Below, in pieces: positions 40,880 to 50,137 of a stretch of DNA of 62,524 nt (within the stretch, counting starts at the first letter, position 1; each line of letters starts with the position of its first letter). A program made the position numbers and the translations under genes. Origin of the DNA: Spirogloea muscicola (Eukaryota > Streptophyta > Zygnematophyceae > Spirogloeales > Spirogloeaceae). Location of the stretch: positions 84,390 through 146,913 of the forward strand of contig WELB01000082.1 in assembly GCA_009602725.1 (NCBI GenBank). The letters are read 5' to 3'. The notes beneath the pieces were generated by a model, which was not told the origin of the DNA, ran no database searches, and saw nothing but the letters and a program-made list of their open reading frames with translations.

Positions 40880-41440
40880 GCAGGGCACGACGGGCAGGGG
40901 CACGACCAGCGCGGGCAGTGCAGCGGCAGTCCAGCGCGGGCAGGGCACGACCAGCGCGGCGATGCAAAGCAAGCGCTTGGGAACCCTGTAGCGACATAGA
41001 CAAACGCATACGGTAGCAGGACACAAGACCCAAAGGCACCGAGCCACCGGGGAGGGCACCCTGTTCCCGGCGCCGCTGGTCAGCTTGAGAGGCCAGCAGC
41101 AAAAGTAACGAGGACCACCGACCGCCGTAAAACCCGTGGATGCCTGTGGCCAGGGGGTACAAGGGTATTGCCTGCCGGTGGTCCTTGTACTTATGTAGCT
41201 TCTTTTGTTTGTAGCATTCTGTTTTCCGGGCTGGTCTCTCACGGCCACCGCCCTTTCCTGGAAGCGTCCTTCTTCTTTTGTTCGGCCACCAGATCGACAC
41301 GTCCCGTCCGAGGGACAGCGTAGCCCTGTCGGAATCTGGAGGGAGCAGCCAAGGCGCGGCCTGTCCGCAAGTGCACGGCAAAAGCCAAGGAATGCTGCAA
41401 GGAGATGGCAAGGCGCATCCTGTACACTGGCTTGCTTTGG
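40880..41440 (-). mobile_element. Mosaic of LINE-B and other LINE fragments
   Basis: From about 41215 to 40900 (minus) a family-B piece reads KKLHKYKDHRQAIPLYPLAT, GGRWSSLLLLLASQADQRRR and QGSQALALHRRAGRA. A GC-rich 'gcgggcagggcacgac' duplication follows near 40890-40960. A separate minus-strand tail piece at 41440-41320 reads MYRMRLAISLQHSLAFAVHL. A hairpin module lies between them (about 41222-41275). The order does not match a single element. Confidence 0.65.
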
Positions 41441-41444
41441 CCTC

Positions 41445-41765
41445 ACAGAGCAGAGGTCAATGGCCCGCGCGCTGCACCTGCGTGCTGGAAGAGCCCTCGC
41501 TGCTGGCCCATCACCACGGATTCCCAGGGACGCCATCACCGTCGGCCCCTGGACATTGTGGGTGTACAACCTGGCGGAGGCCCACGAGCCTTGGTTGATG
41601 TGGTGGTGACGGAGGCATACAAGAGTTCTGCATCGACGCACATTGCTGGCCACGCAGTTGGAGGTGCTGACTCCATTTGCTGCTGCCTCTGGCTCTGGCC
41701 AGGGGACCCTCTTCCAGGAGCCAAGTTTCTCTGACCTGAAGCTGCTTAGCAGGGGTCACCGAGTG
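41445..41765 (+). mobile_element. Chimeric LINE fragment: family D piece inside a family C tail
   Basis: Plus strand. 41445-41503 is family C (GQWPARCTCV shadow; in frame SMARALHLRAGRALAA). About 41505-41672 is family D (TTDSQGRHHRRPLDIVGVQP, then GGGPRALVDVVVTEAYKSSA), and 41684-41765 is again family C tail (GSGQGTLFQEPSFSDLKLLS). An uninterrupted family C tail at 42360-42485 shows that the D piece sits between two bases that are adjacent in C. Confidence 0.7.
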
Positions 41766-41834
41766 CTTCGTAGCTGCTTACTTTCTTCTTGTGCTTGTTT
41801 ATCTTAGTGCTTCCCCTGGCCCCTTCTCGTACTT

Positions 41835-41970
41835 TGTTCATTCTTTTTTAGGCTGGCTTTTCCCAGCCCCTATCCTCTATGGGCGAGCCCTTCTCTCTGG
41901 ACCTTGTCCAATCGTCTTGGGCTGGAATTCCACAGCCAATATCATGAATTGGAAGAGCTTCTTCTTCGCT
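41835..41970 (+). repeat. Hairpin module copies
   Basis: Two imperfect forward copies: 'ggctggcttttcccagcccc' at about 41852 and 'gggctggaattccacagcca' at about 41918, each preceded by a 'ttgttcattc' or 'ttgtccaatc' block. Confidence 0.65.
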
Positions 41971-41984
41971 CCAGCAACGGGCCG

Positions 41985-42520
41985 ACGGTCTCCACGCTCG
42001 TCGCGTCGACCTTGTGGCCACCCCACCAGCCGGCGGGCCACGTCTCATCCTGGACGTGGTGACCACTGACCCCTATGACCGCTCACACCCAGCCCAGTGT
42101 ACCACCAAGGCTGGGTATGCGTTAGCCTGCGCCGCTCGGGCCAAGGAGCTCAAATACGCAGATTCACCCGCGGGAAGACGAGTTCTTCCCGCTCGCCATC
42201 GACACGCACGGGCCGATAGGCGCTTGTTGGCTCGAGCTGCTCAACCTGCTTTCACGTCACGTCATCGTCCGCCGCTTCCATGGGTAGACGGTGGACTTCC
42301 ATGCAGCCGGGTCGCTGGCGCAGGTGTACAGCATGCGCTTGGCCGTCTCGCTGCAGAGGTCTATGGCCCGCGCGCTGCACCTGCGTGCCGGAAGTGCCCT
42401 CGCTGCTGCCTCCTGGCTCTGGCCAGGGGCCCCGCTTCCAGGAACCCAGTATCTCTGACCTGAGGCTGCTTAGCAGGGGTTACTGAGTGCTTCGTAGCTG
42501 CTTAGTTTTCTTTGGTCTCC
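41985..42520 (+). mobile_element. Family-C LINE 3' fragment
   Basis: Plus-strand copy of the endonuclease and tail region: HARRVDLVATPPAGGPRLIL, DVVTTDPYDRSHPAQCTTKA, AKELKYADS, then, after a frame change, MARALHLRAGSALAA and SISDLRLLSRGY with stop near 42484. The 5' part is missing. Confidence 0.75.
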
Positions 42521-42924
42521 TGCGAGATGGTATGCAGGGGGTGTTTACGGAGGCTGGCTTCAAGGTAGCTGTGGAGATCTCCTAAAAAAAAAATTCAATA
42601 AGACTAAAAAAAAACAATGCCCATCCAGCTGGGCGCGGACGGCCAGCCCCATACACGACGCGCCGACCTGGTCGCCATCTCCGCCAATCCCACCAGAACG
42701 GCGTCGTTTGCAGGGCACGCGGTCGGCCAGGCGGCTCGGGGCGAGGAGCGAAAATATGCTGATCACCCGGTTGGTGATGAATGCGCGGCCCTGGAGATGG
42801 ATGTACACGGGGCTTTCGGCAGCCGCTGGCTGGATCTCCTTCAGCGGCTTGCCCGCCAGGCCATTGACCGGCGGCCGGGTCTGCCAGGGGCGATGCCCGG
42901 CTTCAAGGCCGCCGGTTCGCTCGC
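42521..42924 (+). mobile_element. Family-F LINE fragment with an A-rich insertion, ends in a gap
   Basis: Reads DGMQGVFTEAGFKVAVEIS, then about 40 bp of A-rich sequence (42584-42616, ctaaaaaaaaaattcaataa and following). It resumes with IQLGADGQPHTRRADLVAIS, GHAVGQAARGEERKYADHPV and MDVHGAFGSRWLDLLQRLAR, up to the N gap. The same family is at 56325-56740. The A-rich block interrupts the coding sequence at one point without an obvious loss. Confidence 0.7.
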
Positions 42925-43086
42925 NNNNNNNNNNNNNNNNNNNNNNNNNNNNNNNNNNNNNNNNNNNNNNNNNNNNNNNNNNNNNNNNNNNNNNNNNNNN
43001 NNNNNNNNNNNNNNNNNNNNNNNNNNNNNNNNNNNNNNNNNNNNNNNNNNNNNNNNNNNNNNNNNNNNNNNNNNNNNNNNNNNNNN
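42925..43086. other. Assembly gap (162 N)
   Basis: A run of 162 N between a LINE fragment and the 5' end of BTB copy 2. The gap hides the junction between transposon and duplicated unit. Confidence 0.95.
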
Positions 43087-43141
43087 CCCCCCCGCCCAAG
43101 GCCAGCATTGCAGCCGCGGCTGCGGCGGCCGTGCTCCCAGC

Positions 43142-44360
43142 ATGGGGGCGGACACTGCAACGGCGGCGGATACTGCAACGGCGAGCCTCCGCTTCGGTGA
43201 TCGCGAGACGGCGGACCTTCAGCTGACGGTGCAGAACGCCTATGGCGACGACGCCGTCGACCTCCACCTCCACACGGCTGTCGTGTGCCGGCAGAGCCCC
43301 TTCCTCGCTGCGCGGTGCTCCGCAGCGTGGGGAAAAGGCGGCAGAGGCGGCGGCTGTGGTGGCGTGACGAAGGTGGTGATGAATGCGGCCAACAGCGCCA
43401 CCGTCGGCGCCGGCGGCCCCGAAGTATACCGAGCAGTCGCCAGGGCCATGTACAGAAGCCCAAGCTGGCGGTGCCGCTGCGGTGCTTCGATGACGCACTG
43501 TGCTTCCTGCTGGTGTCAGCCGAGCTTCTGTTCGAGGAAGGTGTCAACCACACCGAGCATCTGGCCCTCATTCCGTGGACCACGGCAGAGGAGGCAGCAA
43601 CCAAGGCGCTTGCCACCTCCATCTCCCTGGACGACGGCCGTTTCAAGGAGCTCTTTGAACGCCACACCGGCGGACCCCTCCTCGGGTACGAGGCTGTGCG
43701 CGGCGTCACGCAGGCTCTTTTGGAAGCTGCGCTCAAGAGCCTCACACTGAGCTCCGATGCGATGGTGGTCGTGTCTCCTGAGACAGCGCTCATGGCCTTG
43801 CTCAAGAAGCTCGCCAGCACTGGCGACGATGCCCTCCGCCGCGGCGTGGAGGACGGAGTCATTGACGTCGTACGCAACCAGGCCGCCGAATGCGGAGGGC
43901 TGGGCATGAACTACACTTTGGACTCTGAGTCGCTCGTAAATTCGGCTGGCTGCTCTCAAGGGTCCACGACCTGGGGTTCCGGCAGAAGCTCATTGCGCTG
44001 CTCGCATCGCAGAACTGGCTCGCTGCTGATCTCAAGGCGCAAGCCGACAGCACCACAGTCAGCATAATATTCGCCATTGTGCGGAGCGGCCTCCGCGACC
44101 TTGCGAATGGGCGCCTGGCCCTTGAGGCCGACGAGCGGCTCTCTTTCCTCCTGCTTTGGGCGCCCACCTTGGTCTCCAGGGGGCTCACGAAGACCTCAGA
44201 TGAGCTGTATGCTGACACATGCAAGGTCATAAGCACCTTCTGCATCAAGGAGCAGGCGGCCACCATCATCACTCTGACAGCCAAGATGCAAAACGAAACT
44301 GGCCGCGATCGGTGGCATCTTTGCAGCGGACTGGAGAGACTGCTGCTCAATTCTTACTGA
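43142..44360 (+). pseudogene. BTB/POZ protein, copy 2, two frameshifts
   Basis: A copy of the gene at 29318, starting at the same conserved ATG (43142, MGADTATAADTATASLRFGD). Three frames are needed: BTB part to about 43452 (ETADLQLTVQN, VDLHLHTAVVCRQSPFLAAR); middle part LAVPLRCFDDALCFLLVSAE, LIPWTTAEEAATKALATSIS to about 43930; and final part VHDLGFRQKLIALLASQNWL, ADTCKVISTFCIKEQAATII with stop at 44358. The first break looks like a one-base deletion after 'atgtac'. Most of the protein is otherwise conserved, so the breaks are recent or are assembly errors. Part of the duplicated BTB-methyltransferase unit. Confidence 0.8.
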
Positions 44361-45120
44361 GGCCTGGACTGTCACAAGCCCGAGGTGAAGACTAGACCGT
44401 TCCTCTATGCTAGCTGGTGAGTAGTTGGGCCGGATGTTCGATCAGACCTCCACCTTTTATTCAACTTACTTCATGTAGGCGCTTGTCCGACTTGCCTGAC
44501 TAACCCTGCACCATGATCCAGTGTGTCACTGCACACATGCAGACTCATCTCATTCTTCCTTCCGTTCTTGACTTTGTCTCATTGCCTGTTGTAGGTCACT
44601 ATTAGTGGGGCCATTGGCCCCAGAAGCCGGCCACAGTGCATTTGACTAAAGAGCAAGGGCTAGCATATGGCATATGTGCCCTCCGTGACGAGTCTGTGTA
44701 AGAAGAGGCTTCCTCAACCAACACATCCTCTGCAACACATCCTCTGCATGATTTAAAGCGGGGAAGCCACATACCTGTGTGGAAGGGTGAACAAGGCAAC
44801 CGGCCTATCCTTTATTAGAAATTGCTTGCACCTGGTGCAAAACAGCACGAAGCGTAAGATATGGCTGTGCCACCTTCCGACTGGCTTACCTATTTAAGGA
44901 AGCTGAAGCATAACGCTCTGCTTCTAAGCTCTCGAGGTAATGGGCATGGGAGCTTGCAACTTGGGGATCAAGGCATGCCTCCCCTTCTTACAGCCCCAAT
45001 CGAAGGTTGTTCTCACAGGCTACGTAGCAGGCGCAGCAACTTGCATAATGTACAGTGTATGCGGCCTTGCTTGCGCTTCGTTGGAAAGGGAGGAAAAGCC
45101 GTCCTCAGGCTGGCCCTCAT
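44361..45120 (+). other. 3' flank of BTB copy 2 (duplicated unit)
   Basis: No gene is seen. The sequence aligns with the flanks of copies 1 and 4: 'agggctagcatatggcatat' at 44657, 'gatatggctgtgccaccttc' at 44858, 'tcaaggcatgcctccccttc' at 44968 and 'gcgcagcaacttgcataatg' at 45031. A short direct repeat, 'cacatcctctgcaa/acacatcctctgca', lies at 44722-44750. Confidence 0.6.
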
Positions 45121-45800
45121 GATACTGGTCAGGGTGTCCACTTCTCAACATATACAGCTGCATGCCTTGATGTGCAATGTCAGGGTTGAGCTCGTCCTGC
45201 CGGACAACCTCCACTGTGAAGTACATTGATGAGATCTTCCTAGATGATGTTGTGCACCTGCGACAGCAGCGTGTCGCCAAGAAGACGGTTGTCTCCTGGT
45301 CGCAGTGGGCGCTCATTGATTCAGCAAGCAGCTGCACGGCTTCGTCCCAGTACAGGACGTCGGCTGCAATGACGACATTGAACGGCGGCCGTTTTCATTG
45401 TGCTTCTAGATTCCCCCACAAAGCCCGCAGTTTTCACCTTCCCAGCACTGGCCCTGCCCCACGGCATGCTTCACAGGCCGCGGTGATATTGTCCACCTCA
45501 TGAAGTGGGAGGTGGAGAAGAGCTACAAAGTGCTGGAGTTGTCATTTTGACCACGGCAATGGAACCGGCAATGTATATATCTGCATAAAAGCAAAGAGAA
45601 CGAGGAGAACGACAAGTTGCAGTAGCAGCAATCACTGTTACGCAGCGGGAGGGGCCATTGAAGCAATTTGCATTCACGTTCCTTCATGAGGAGCAGCTTC
45701 ATGGGCGGAATGTGATGGTCAAACTCACGGTGCAGCCCAGCAGTGCCGCACACTTCGGCACCTCGTGCCCGGGCATGGCGATCCGCATTTGTGACACCCG
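45121..45800 (-). pseudogene. METTL21-like methyltransferase, copy 2, decayed
   Basis: Minus-strand remnant of the gene at 52135-53393. The last exon reads FNVVIAADVLYWDEAVQLLA, then ESMSAHCDQETTVFLA, with a frame change before VEVVRQDELNPDIAHQGMQL. An upstream exon remnant (about 45750-45680) reads CAALLGCTVSLT and, after another shift, IPPMKLLLMKERECKLL, corresponding to ALLGGNVCLTDIPPVMPILK of the better copy. The first exon, with the SAM-binding motif, was not found. Two or more frame changes and loss of the N-terminus make it a pseudogene. Confidence 0.7.
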
Positions 45801-45819
45801 CAGCCCTCGACTGGCTTGA

Positions 45820-45895
45820 AGTCCACATTGCAGGAAGAAATGTCCACCCCGGCTTGATATCCTCATTGCAGGAAGAGGCGTCCACCCTCCACGGC
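45820..45895. repeat. Two-copy direct repeat
   Basis: 'cattgcaggaagaaatgtcc' (about 45826) is followed by 'cattgcaggaagaggcgtcc' (about 45866), both continuing 'accc'. It lies just upstream of a truncated LINE tail. Confidence 0.55.
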
Positions 45896-45939
45896 CCAGA
45901 AGGGGCAGCAGAGCTCCCCTCCCTTTCTGGTACTCGGGC

Positions 45940-46080
45940 ATCAGTTAGCAGACTTATGTGTCGACCCGTGCTTATGAGCTGGTAGTTTGCAGTGAGTAAT
46001 GTACGTTATCAGATGTGCTTGCCTTTGTACTTGGCCAATCTGGCCTTCGACTGATACAAATACACAAGACTTCCTTTCAC
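45940..46080 (+). mobile_element. Solo 3' tail of a family-D LINE
   Basis: Matches 11180-11295: the last codons (gcatcagttagcagactta, equivalent to ASVSDLYVLTRGF) and the 3' UTR 'cagatgtgcttgcctttgta', 'cttggccaatctggccttcg', 'tacaaatacac'. About 140 bp remain, so it is strongly 5'-truncated and was inserted next to the methyltransferase pseudogene. Confidence 0.75.
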
Positions 46081-46600
46081 TTGCACTCGGCTGGATTTCA
46101 CACTGTACCGTTCCAACCGTATGGGCCCATCCTCGTCCCAGTAACGCTTACATGTATCTGTGGCGCGGGCCACTACTGCGTACTCTCGCGCGCGAGGCCG
46201 GCGTCAGCCCCACGATGCTGAAACGTCAAGCATCAGCCACCGTGGTAACGCATTTGCCCAACCCAACCCGGCCCATGTGAGGGTCAGGCACCAGACCTTG
46301 TGTCAAAGCTCCTGGCGCATGCAGGAGTTTACCACAGAGCTTGTGGTGCTTTCAGGTTGGCTGCCCAGGTAAGGCTCGTCACTTGGGTCCAGGTTTACGC
46401 GCGTCCGTCGAGCTAAACGGCACGGTCCAGCCCGGGTTAGCGGGGCCTCGCCAGCCGTCAAGCACTTGGGCTTGCTGTCTTCAGGTGGACGTCACATGTC
46501 CATCTTACCCTCGTGAGGCCCGTCCCTTGCTTTGTTCATTCTTTGTTGGAGGCGGGAGTCCACAGTAGAGTATATGGCGTTCAGTTTAGAAGAGAGAAAG
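46081..46600. other. No supported gene
   Basis: I see no conserved coding segment or RNA gene here. Open frames are short and overlap. A piece matching 'ggcgggagtccacagtagag' at 46552 resembles sequence at 32046 in LINE A. Confidence 0.4.
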
Positions 46601-46990
46601 TGGCTCTCCCAACGGGGGCAAGGGCAGTGAACAGCCAGCCCGTAGAGGTCTGACAAGGTCCGGAGGGGCCGAAAAGCGCTTTTCCAATCCTTTTCCTGTG
46701 GAGAGGGAAGGCGCCCGGTGCGCATGAAGTTTAAAGGGAGGCCAATTCTGGCCTTACAAATATCCTTTTGACCGTGGGGGATAGTTTCCCGGCAGCTAGT
46801 CTGTCGGATGTGAGGCTCCTCACTCGTAACTACTAAGTGGTCCATCCTCCCCCGTTCTGCCATAGCCTCTTCAGGCCCCGCAGTCGCTGCTTAGCTCGTA
46901 GTTTGGCCCCTTCGAAACCTTGTCAATTCTTTTCGGGCTGGCTTCTCACAGCCCTTGGCCCCATTGGGAGAGCCACTTCTTCTTTTGACC
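46600..46990. repeat. Hairpin modules and a LINE-E tail
   Basis: A reverse module at 46605-46675 (tctcccaacgggggcaaggg, agccagcccgtagaggtctg) is followed by the 'cggtgcgcatgaagtttaaa' repeat (46709-46765). Then comes a family-E LINE tail (46775-46860: gatagtttcccggcagctag, gaggctcctcactcgtaact). The tail runs without a break into a forward hairpin module at 46905-46985. This shows that the module is the end of the LINE 3' UTR. Confidence 0.75.
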
Positions 46991-47150
46991 GTGGGAACTC
47001 ACTTAGCCGACTTCAACGCCGCTGGCTTGCTGGCGCAGGTGTTTCGCATGCGCCTTGCCGTATCCCTCCATGTCAATGACATGAGTACCTCCGGGTGGGC
47101 CGCCGCCGTGGTGCGCAGCGCGCGTAGATGAGCTATGGCGAAGAAAAGAC
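46990..47150. mobile_element. Junction of a + LINE fragment and a - LINE-A fragment
   Basis: 46995-47075 (+) reads DFNAAGLLAQVFRMRLAVSL, the tail region of a LINE. It is joined at about 47080 to a minus-strand piece (47150-47085) that reads RLFFAIAHLRALRTTAAAHP, part of the LINE A reverse transcriptase. BTB copy 3 starts immediately after. Confidence 0.65.
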
Positions 47151-47251
47151 GACCAAGAGTGCTCAGTGCAGCGGGCGTACCGCTGGTAGCCTCCGCCCAA
47201 TCGCATGAAGGCCAGCATTGCAGCCTTGGCGGCGGCGGCAGTGCTCCCAGC

Positions 47252-47752
47252 ATGGCGGAGGATACTGCAACGGCGAGCCTCCGTTTCGGCGATCGCGAGA
47301 CGGCGGACCCGGAGCTGACGGTGCAGGACGCCAGTAGCAATGGCGCCGTCGACCTCCACCTCCACACAGCTGTCGTGTGGCGGCAGAGCCCCTTCCTCGC
47401 TGCGCGGTGCTCCGCGGCGTGGGCCAAATGCGGCAGCAGCGGCGGCAGTGGCAGCGCGAAGAAGGTGGTGATGAAGGTGGCCAACAGCGCCGCCGCTGGC
47501 GGCGGCGGGCCCGAAGAGCACCGAGCAGTCGCCGAGGCCATGTACCAGGAGCCCAAGCTGGCGGTGCCGCGGCAGTGCTTTGATGACGCACTGGGCTTCC
47601 TGCTGGTGTCTGCCGAGCTCCTGTTCCAGGATGGCATCAACCACGCTGCCGACTTCTGGCCTGTTTTTGCTTGTTTGAGGTATGAACGGAAATTGTCCCA
47701 TTCGCCACTCCAGCTATTGCCGGAGCTAGTACTGCCTAGTCCCTCCCTCTAG
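47252..47752 (+). pseudogene. BTB/POZ protein, copy 3, truncated after about 135 codons
   Basis: It starts at the conserved ATG (MAEDTATASLRFGDRETADP) and keeps an open BTB domain: VDLHLHTAVVWRQSPFLAAR, VMKVANSAAAGGGGPEEHRA and LAVPRQCFDDALGFLLVSAE. Homology ends near 47657 (LFQDGINHAADF). The frame then runs through unrelated sequence to a stop at 47750-47752. The BACK-like part is absent. It could encode a BTB-only protein of 166 aa, but a truncated pseudogene is more likely. Confidence 0.75.
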
Positions 47753-47904
47753 ATCAGCAGCTGCATCTTGTCTCTGGTATAACGCTACTGCGTCTTGCAG
47801 GAGCTGGGAGCACCGGCGCTGCGGCCCACAACCTGACTTGGATACCGCACCGCAGGAAGAGGCATCTTCGCCCTCGGCTGGCTCTCACAGCATCGCTGCA
47901 AGGC

Positions 47905-48380
47905 AGCAAAACACGCAGGCCACCCGGCTGGGGACGAGTTTGTACCCCTGGCCGTGAATGTGCACGGGGTTCTCGGGTCCAGTGGCTCGACCTGCTAGCC
48001 AGGCTTGCACGGCGCGCCGTGTCCCGCAGGCGAGGTGAGCAGGCTGACTTCAATGCCTCTGGCTCGTGGGCCCAGGTCTACCGCATGCTCCTGTCTATCT
48101 CCTTTCTGCGGTCCATGGCCCATGCCTCTTGCACCTGCGTGCTGGCCGTGCTCTCGCTGCAGCCTCTACTTTTCGTCAGGGGCATTCTTTTCCGGCAGCT
48201 ATTCTGTCGGATTTGAGGCTCCTCACTTGCAATTATTGAGTGGTTCGTCCTACACCAGATTTGAGATAGCGCTTTTGGCCCCTTCGTAATCTGGCCCCTT
48301 CGAACCTTGTCAACAATTGTCGGGCTGGCTTATCACAGCCTTTGCCCCCTTTGAGAGAGCCTTCTTCTCACGGCTTATGA
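47905..48380 (+). mobile_element. Family-E LINE 3' fragment with hairpin-module tail
   Basis: Reads DEFVPLAVNVHGVLGS, then, with frame changes, the tail up to 'attcttttccggcagctatt' and 'gaggctcctcacttgcaatt' (48226). This is followed by 'ccttcgaaccttgtcaac' and the hairpin module 'gggctggcttatcacagcct' at about 48320, and another degenerate module at 48375. Same layout as 46775-46985 and 57255-57600. Confidence 0.7.
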
Positions 48381-48499
48381 CAGCCCTTGCCCCCTCTGAG
48401 GAGCCAATTCTTCTCACAGCCATTGTCGTACCTTGGACGAGCTATTTCTCTTTTCTATTTCTTTCCTTTGTCCCTCCCAACCCAGGAGACAGCAGCATA

Positions 48500-48935
48500 A
48501 GGCCCCTCCTTTCGTCTCACTGGCTGTCTATGTGCACGGGGCTTTAGGGTCTCAATGGCTAGAGCTTTTGGCCCAGCTTGCGTGAGTCGCTGTGTCCTGC
48601 AGGCGGGGTGAGCAGGCTGATCTCAGCGCCGCTGGCTCGCTTACGCAGGTGGTTTGCATGCGCCTCTTCATATCTCTCTAGCGGTTCATGGCCCACATCT
48701 TGCATCTGCGTGCTGGCCGTGCTCCAGCTGCAGCCTCTGGCTTTTGTCAGGGGTATTGCATTCCGGCGGCGAGTCTTTCTGACTTGCGGCTACTAATAAG
48801 AGGTTACTAAGTGATAGTCCTAAAGGGAAAGCTTTGGAAAGCGCTTTTTGACCCCTTCGAACCTTGTTAACGCTTTTCGGGCTGGCTGTCTACAACAGCC
48901 CTCACCCCCTTTGGGAGCGCCGCTCTTATTTTGAA
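48500..48935 (+). mobile_element. Second family-E LINE 3' fragment with hairpin-module tail
   Basis: 48525-48805 holds the LINE tail in broken frames ('ctatgtgcacggggctttag', 'ggcggggtgagcaggctgat', 'ttccggcggcgagtctttct'). 48855-48925 is the hairpin module ('ttcgaaccttgttaacgctt', 'ttcgggctggctgtctacaa', 'cccctttgggagcgcc'). Confidence 0.65.
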
Positions 48936-49004
48936 GACATGAAACAGCTCTTTGTTGTGGCCCTTCCTCCCCTTAGCTTCATTGACTTCCTTTTGCTGAC
49001 ACGG

Positions 49005-49765
49005 GAATACTAGGAGCCCCCTGTTTGAGAGCACTGGGGTGATGCCCATCCTCCTCCGCAATGGGGTCCCTCGGACGAGGCGTGTCGATCTGGTCGGCGT
49101 CCCCCTGGGAGGTGGCAAGCGGCTCCTCATGGACGTTGTCCTCACCGACAGCTTCCGGACGAAGGGCCCCATTACTTCTGAGACCGGCTACGCTGCGAAG
49201 GTAGCCGAACGGAAGAAGCTGCACAAGTACAAGGACCACCCGGCGGGTGATACCTTTTACCCCCTGGCCATGGACATCCATGGGTGTTACGGGGGTCGGT
49301 GGTCCTCGTTACTTTCGCTGCTGGCCTCTCAAGCTGACCAGCGGCGCCGGGAGCAGGGTGCTGCCCTTCCCGGTGGCTCGGTGCCTTTGGGTCTGGTGTC
49401 CTGCTACCGTATGCGACTGTCTATGTCCCTGCAGCGCTCCCAAGCGCTTGCTTTGCACCGCCGCGCTGGTCGCGCCCTTGCAGCAGCCTCTGGCTTGCGC
49501 AGCGGGGTTGCTCTTCCTCCCCTCAGCTCATCTGACTTCCTACTGCTGACACGGGGGTATTGAGGGCGCCCTGTCTGCCTAGCCTTTGGCTCCGTCATGA
49601 ACACCTGTATGCATCTGGCTGGCATTTCACAGCCGATTCTTTCATATCAGCAGCCGCTTTCTCTGTTTGCCTAGCCTGTGGCTCCGCTGACATACTTTAT
49701 GATCACCCTCTTTACGCACCTAGCTGGCTTCTACAGCCGTTCCCTTCAGCATCAGCAAACGCTTC
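49005..49765 (+). mobile_element. Family-B LINE 3' fragment with duplicated tail
   Basis: An open plus-strand frame to the stop at 49561-49563 carries the endonuclease and C-terminal part: NGVPRTRRVDLVGVPLGGGK, RLLMDVVLTDSFRTKGP, KKLHKYKDHPAGDTFYPLAM, GGRWSSLLSLLASQADQRRR and SSDFLLLTRGY. It is very close to LINE B (34786-35340), so this family moved recently. After the stop the 3' UTR occurs twice in tandem: 49572-49660 and 49665-49765, each with 'gcctagcct(t/g)tggctccg' and an '(a)tatcagcagccgctttc' or similar end. Confidence 0.8.
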
Positions 49766-50137
49766 CTTTCTTGCTCTTTCCAGTTTTCGCCCTTCGGCAG
49801 GCTGTCAGTGCCGCCCCTAAAGATTAGCAGCCGCTTCGTTTGCTACCCATCTTTCCTCTTCCCCATCATCATCAGGAGCTTCCTGCATGCGAGAAGGAAG
49901 CTGCTGGTGATCAGAGGGGTCGGCCGTGTAAGCGAGCCCAGTGCATGCGTGCCTGGCAGATCCTAAGCCCCCTAGCCCGCTCCCGGCAGGCGGCGTCCGG
50001 CAGCCGCGTCGCTGTGCGCGTCCAATCGCCAGTCGCGCTGCGCGAAGCTCCAGTTGAGCGGGCGTTAGCTCGTCGGCAGTCCCCTGCACGAGCCCCAGAG
50101 GCCAGCCTCGGCAGCCGGCGGCGGCTGTGCTCCCGGC

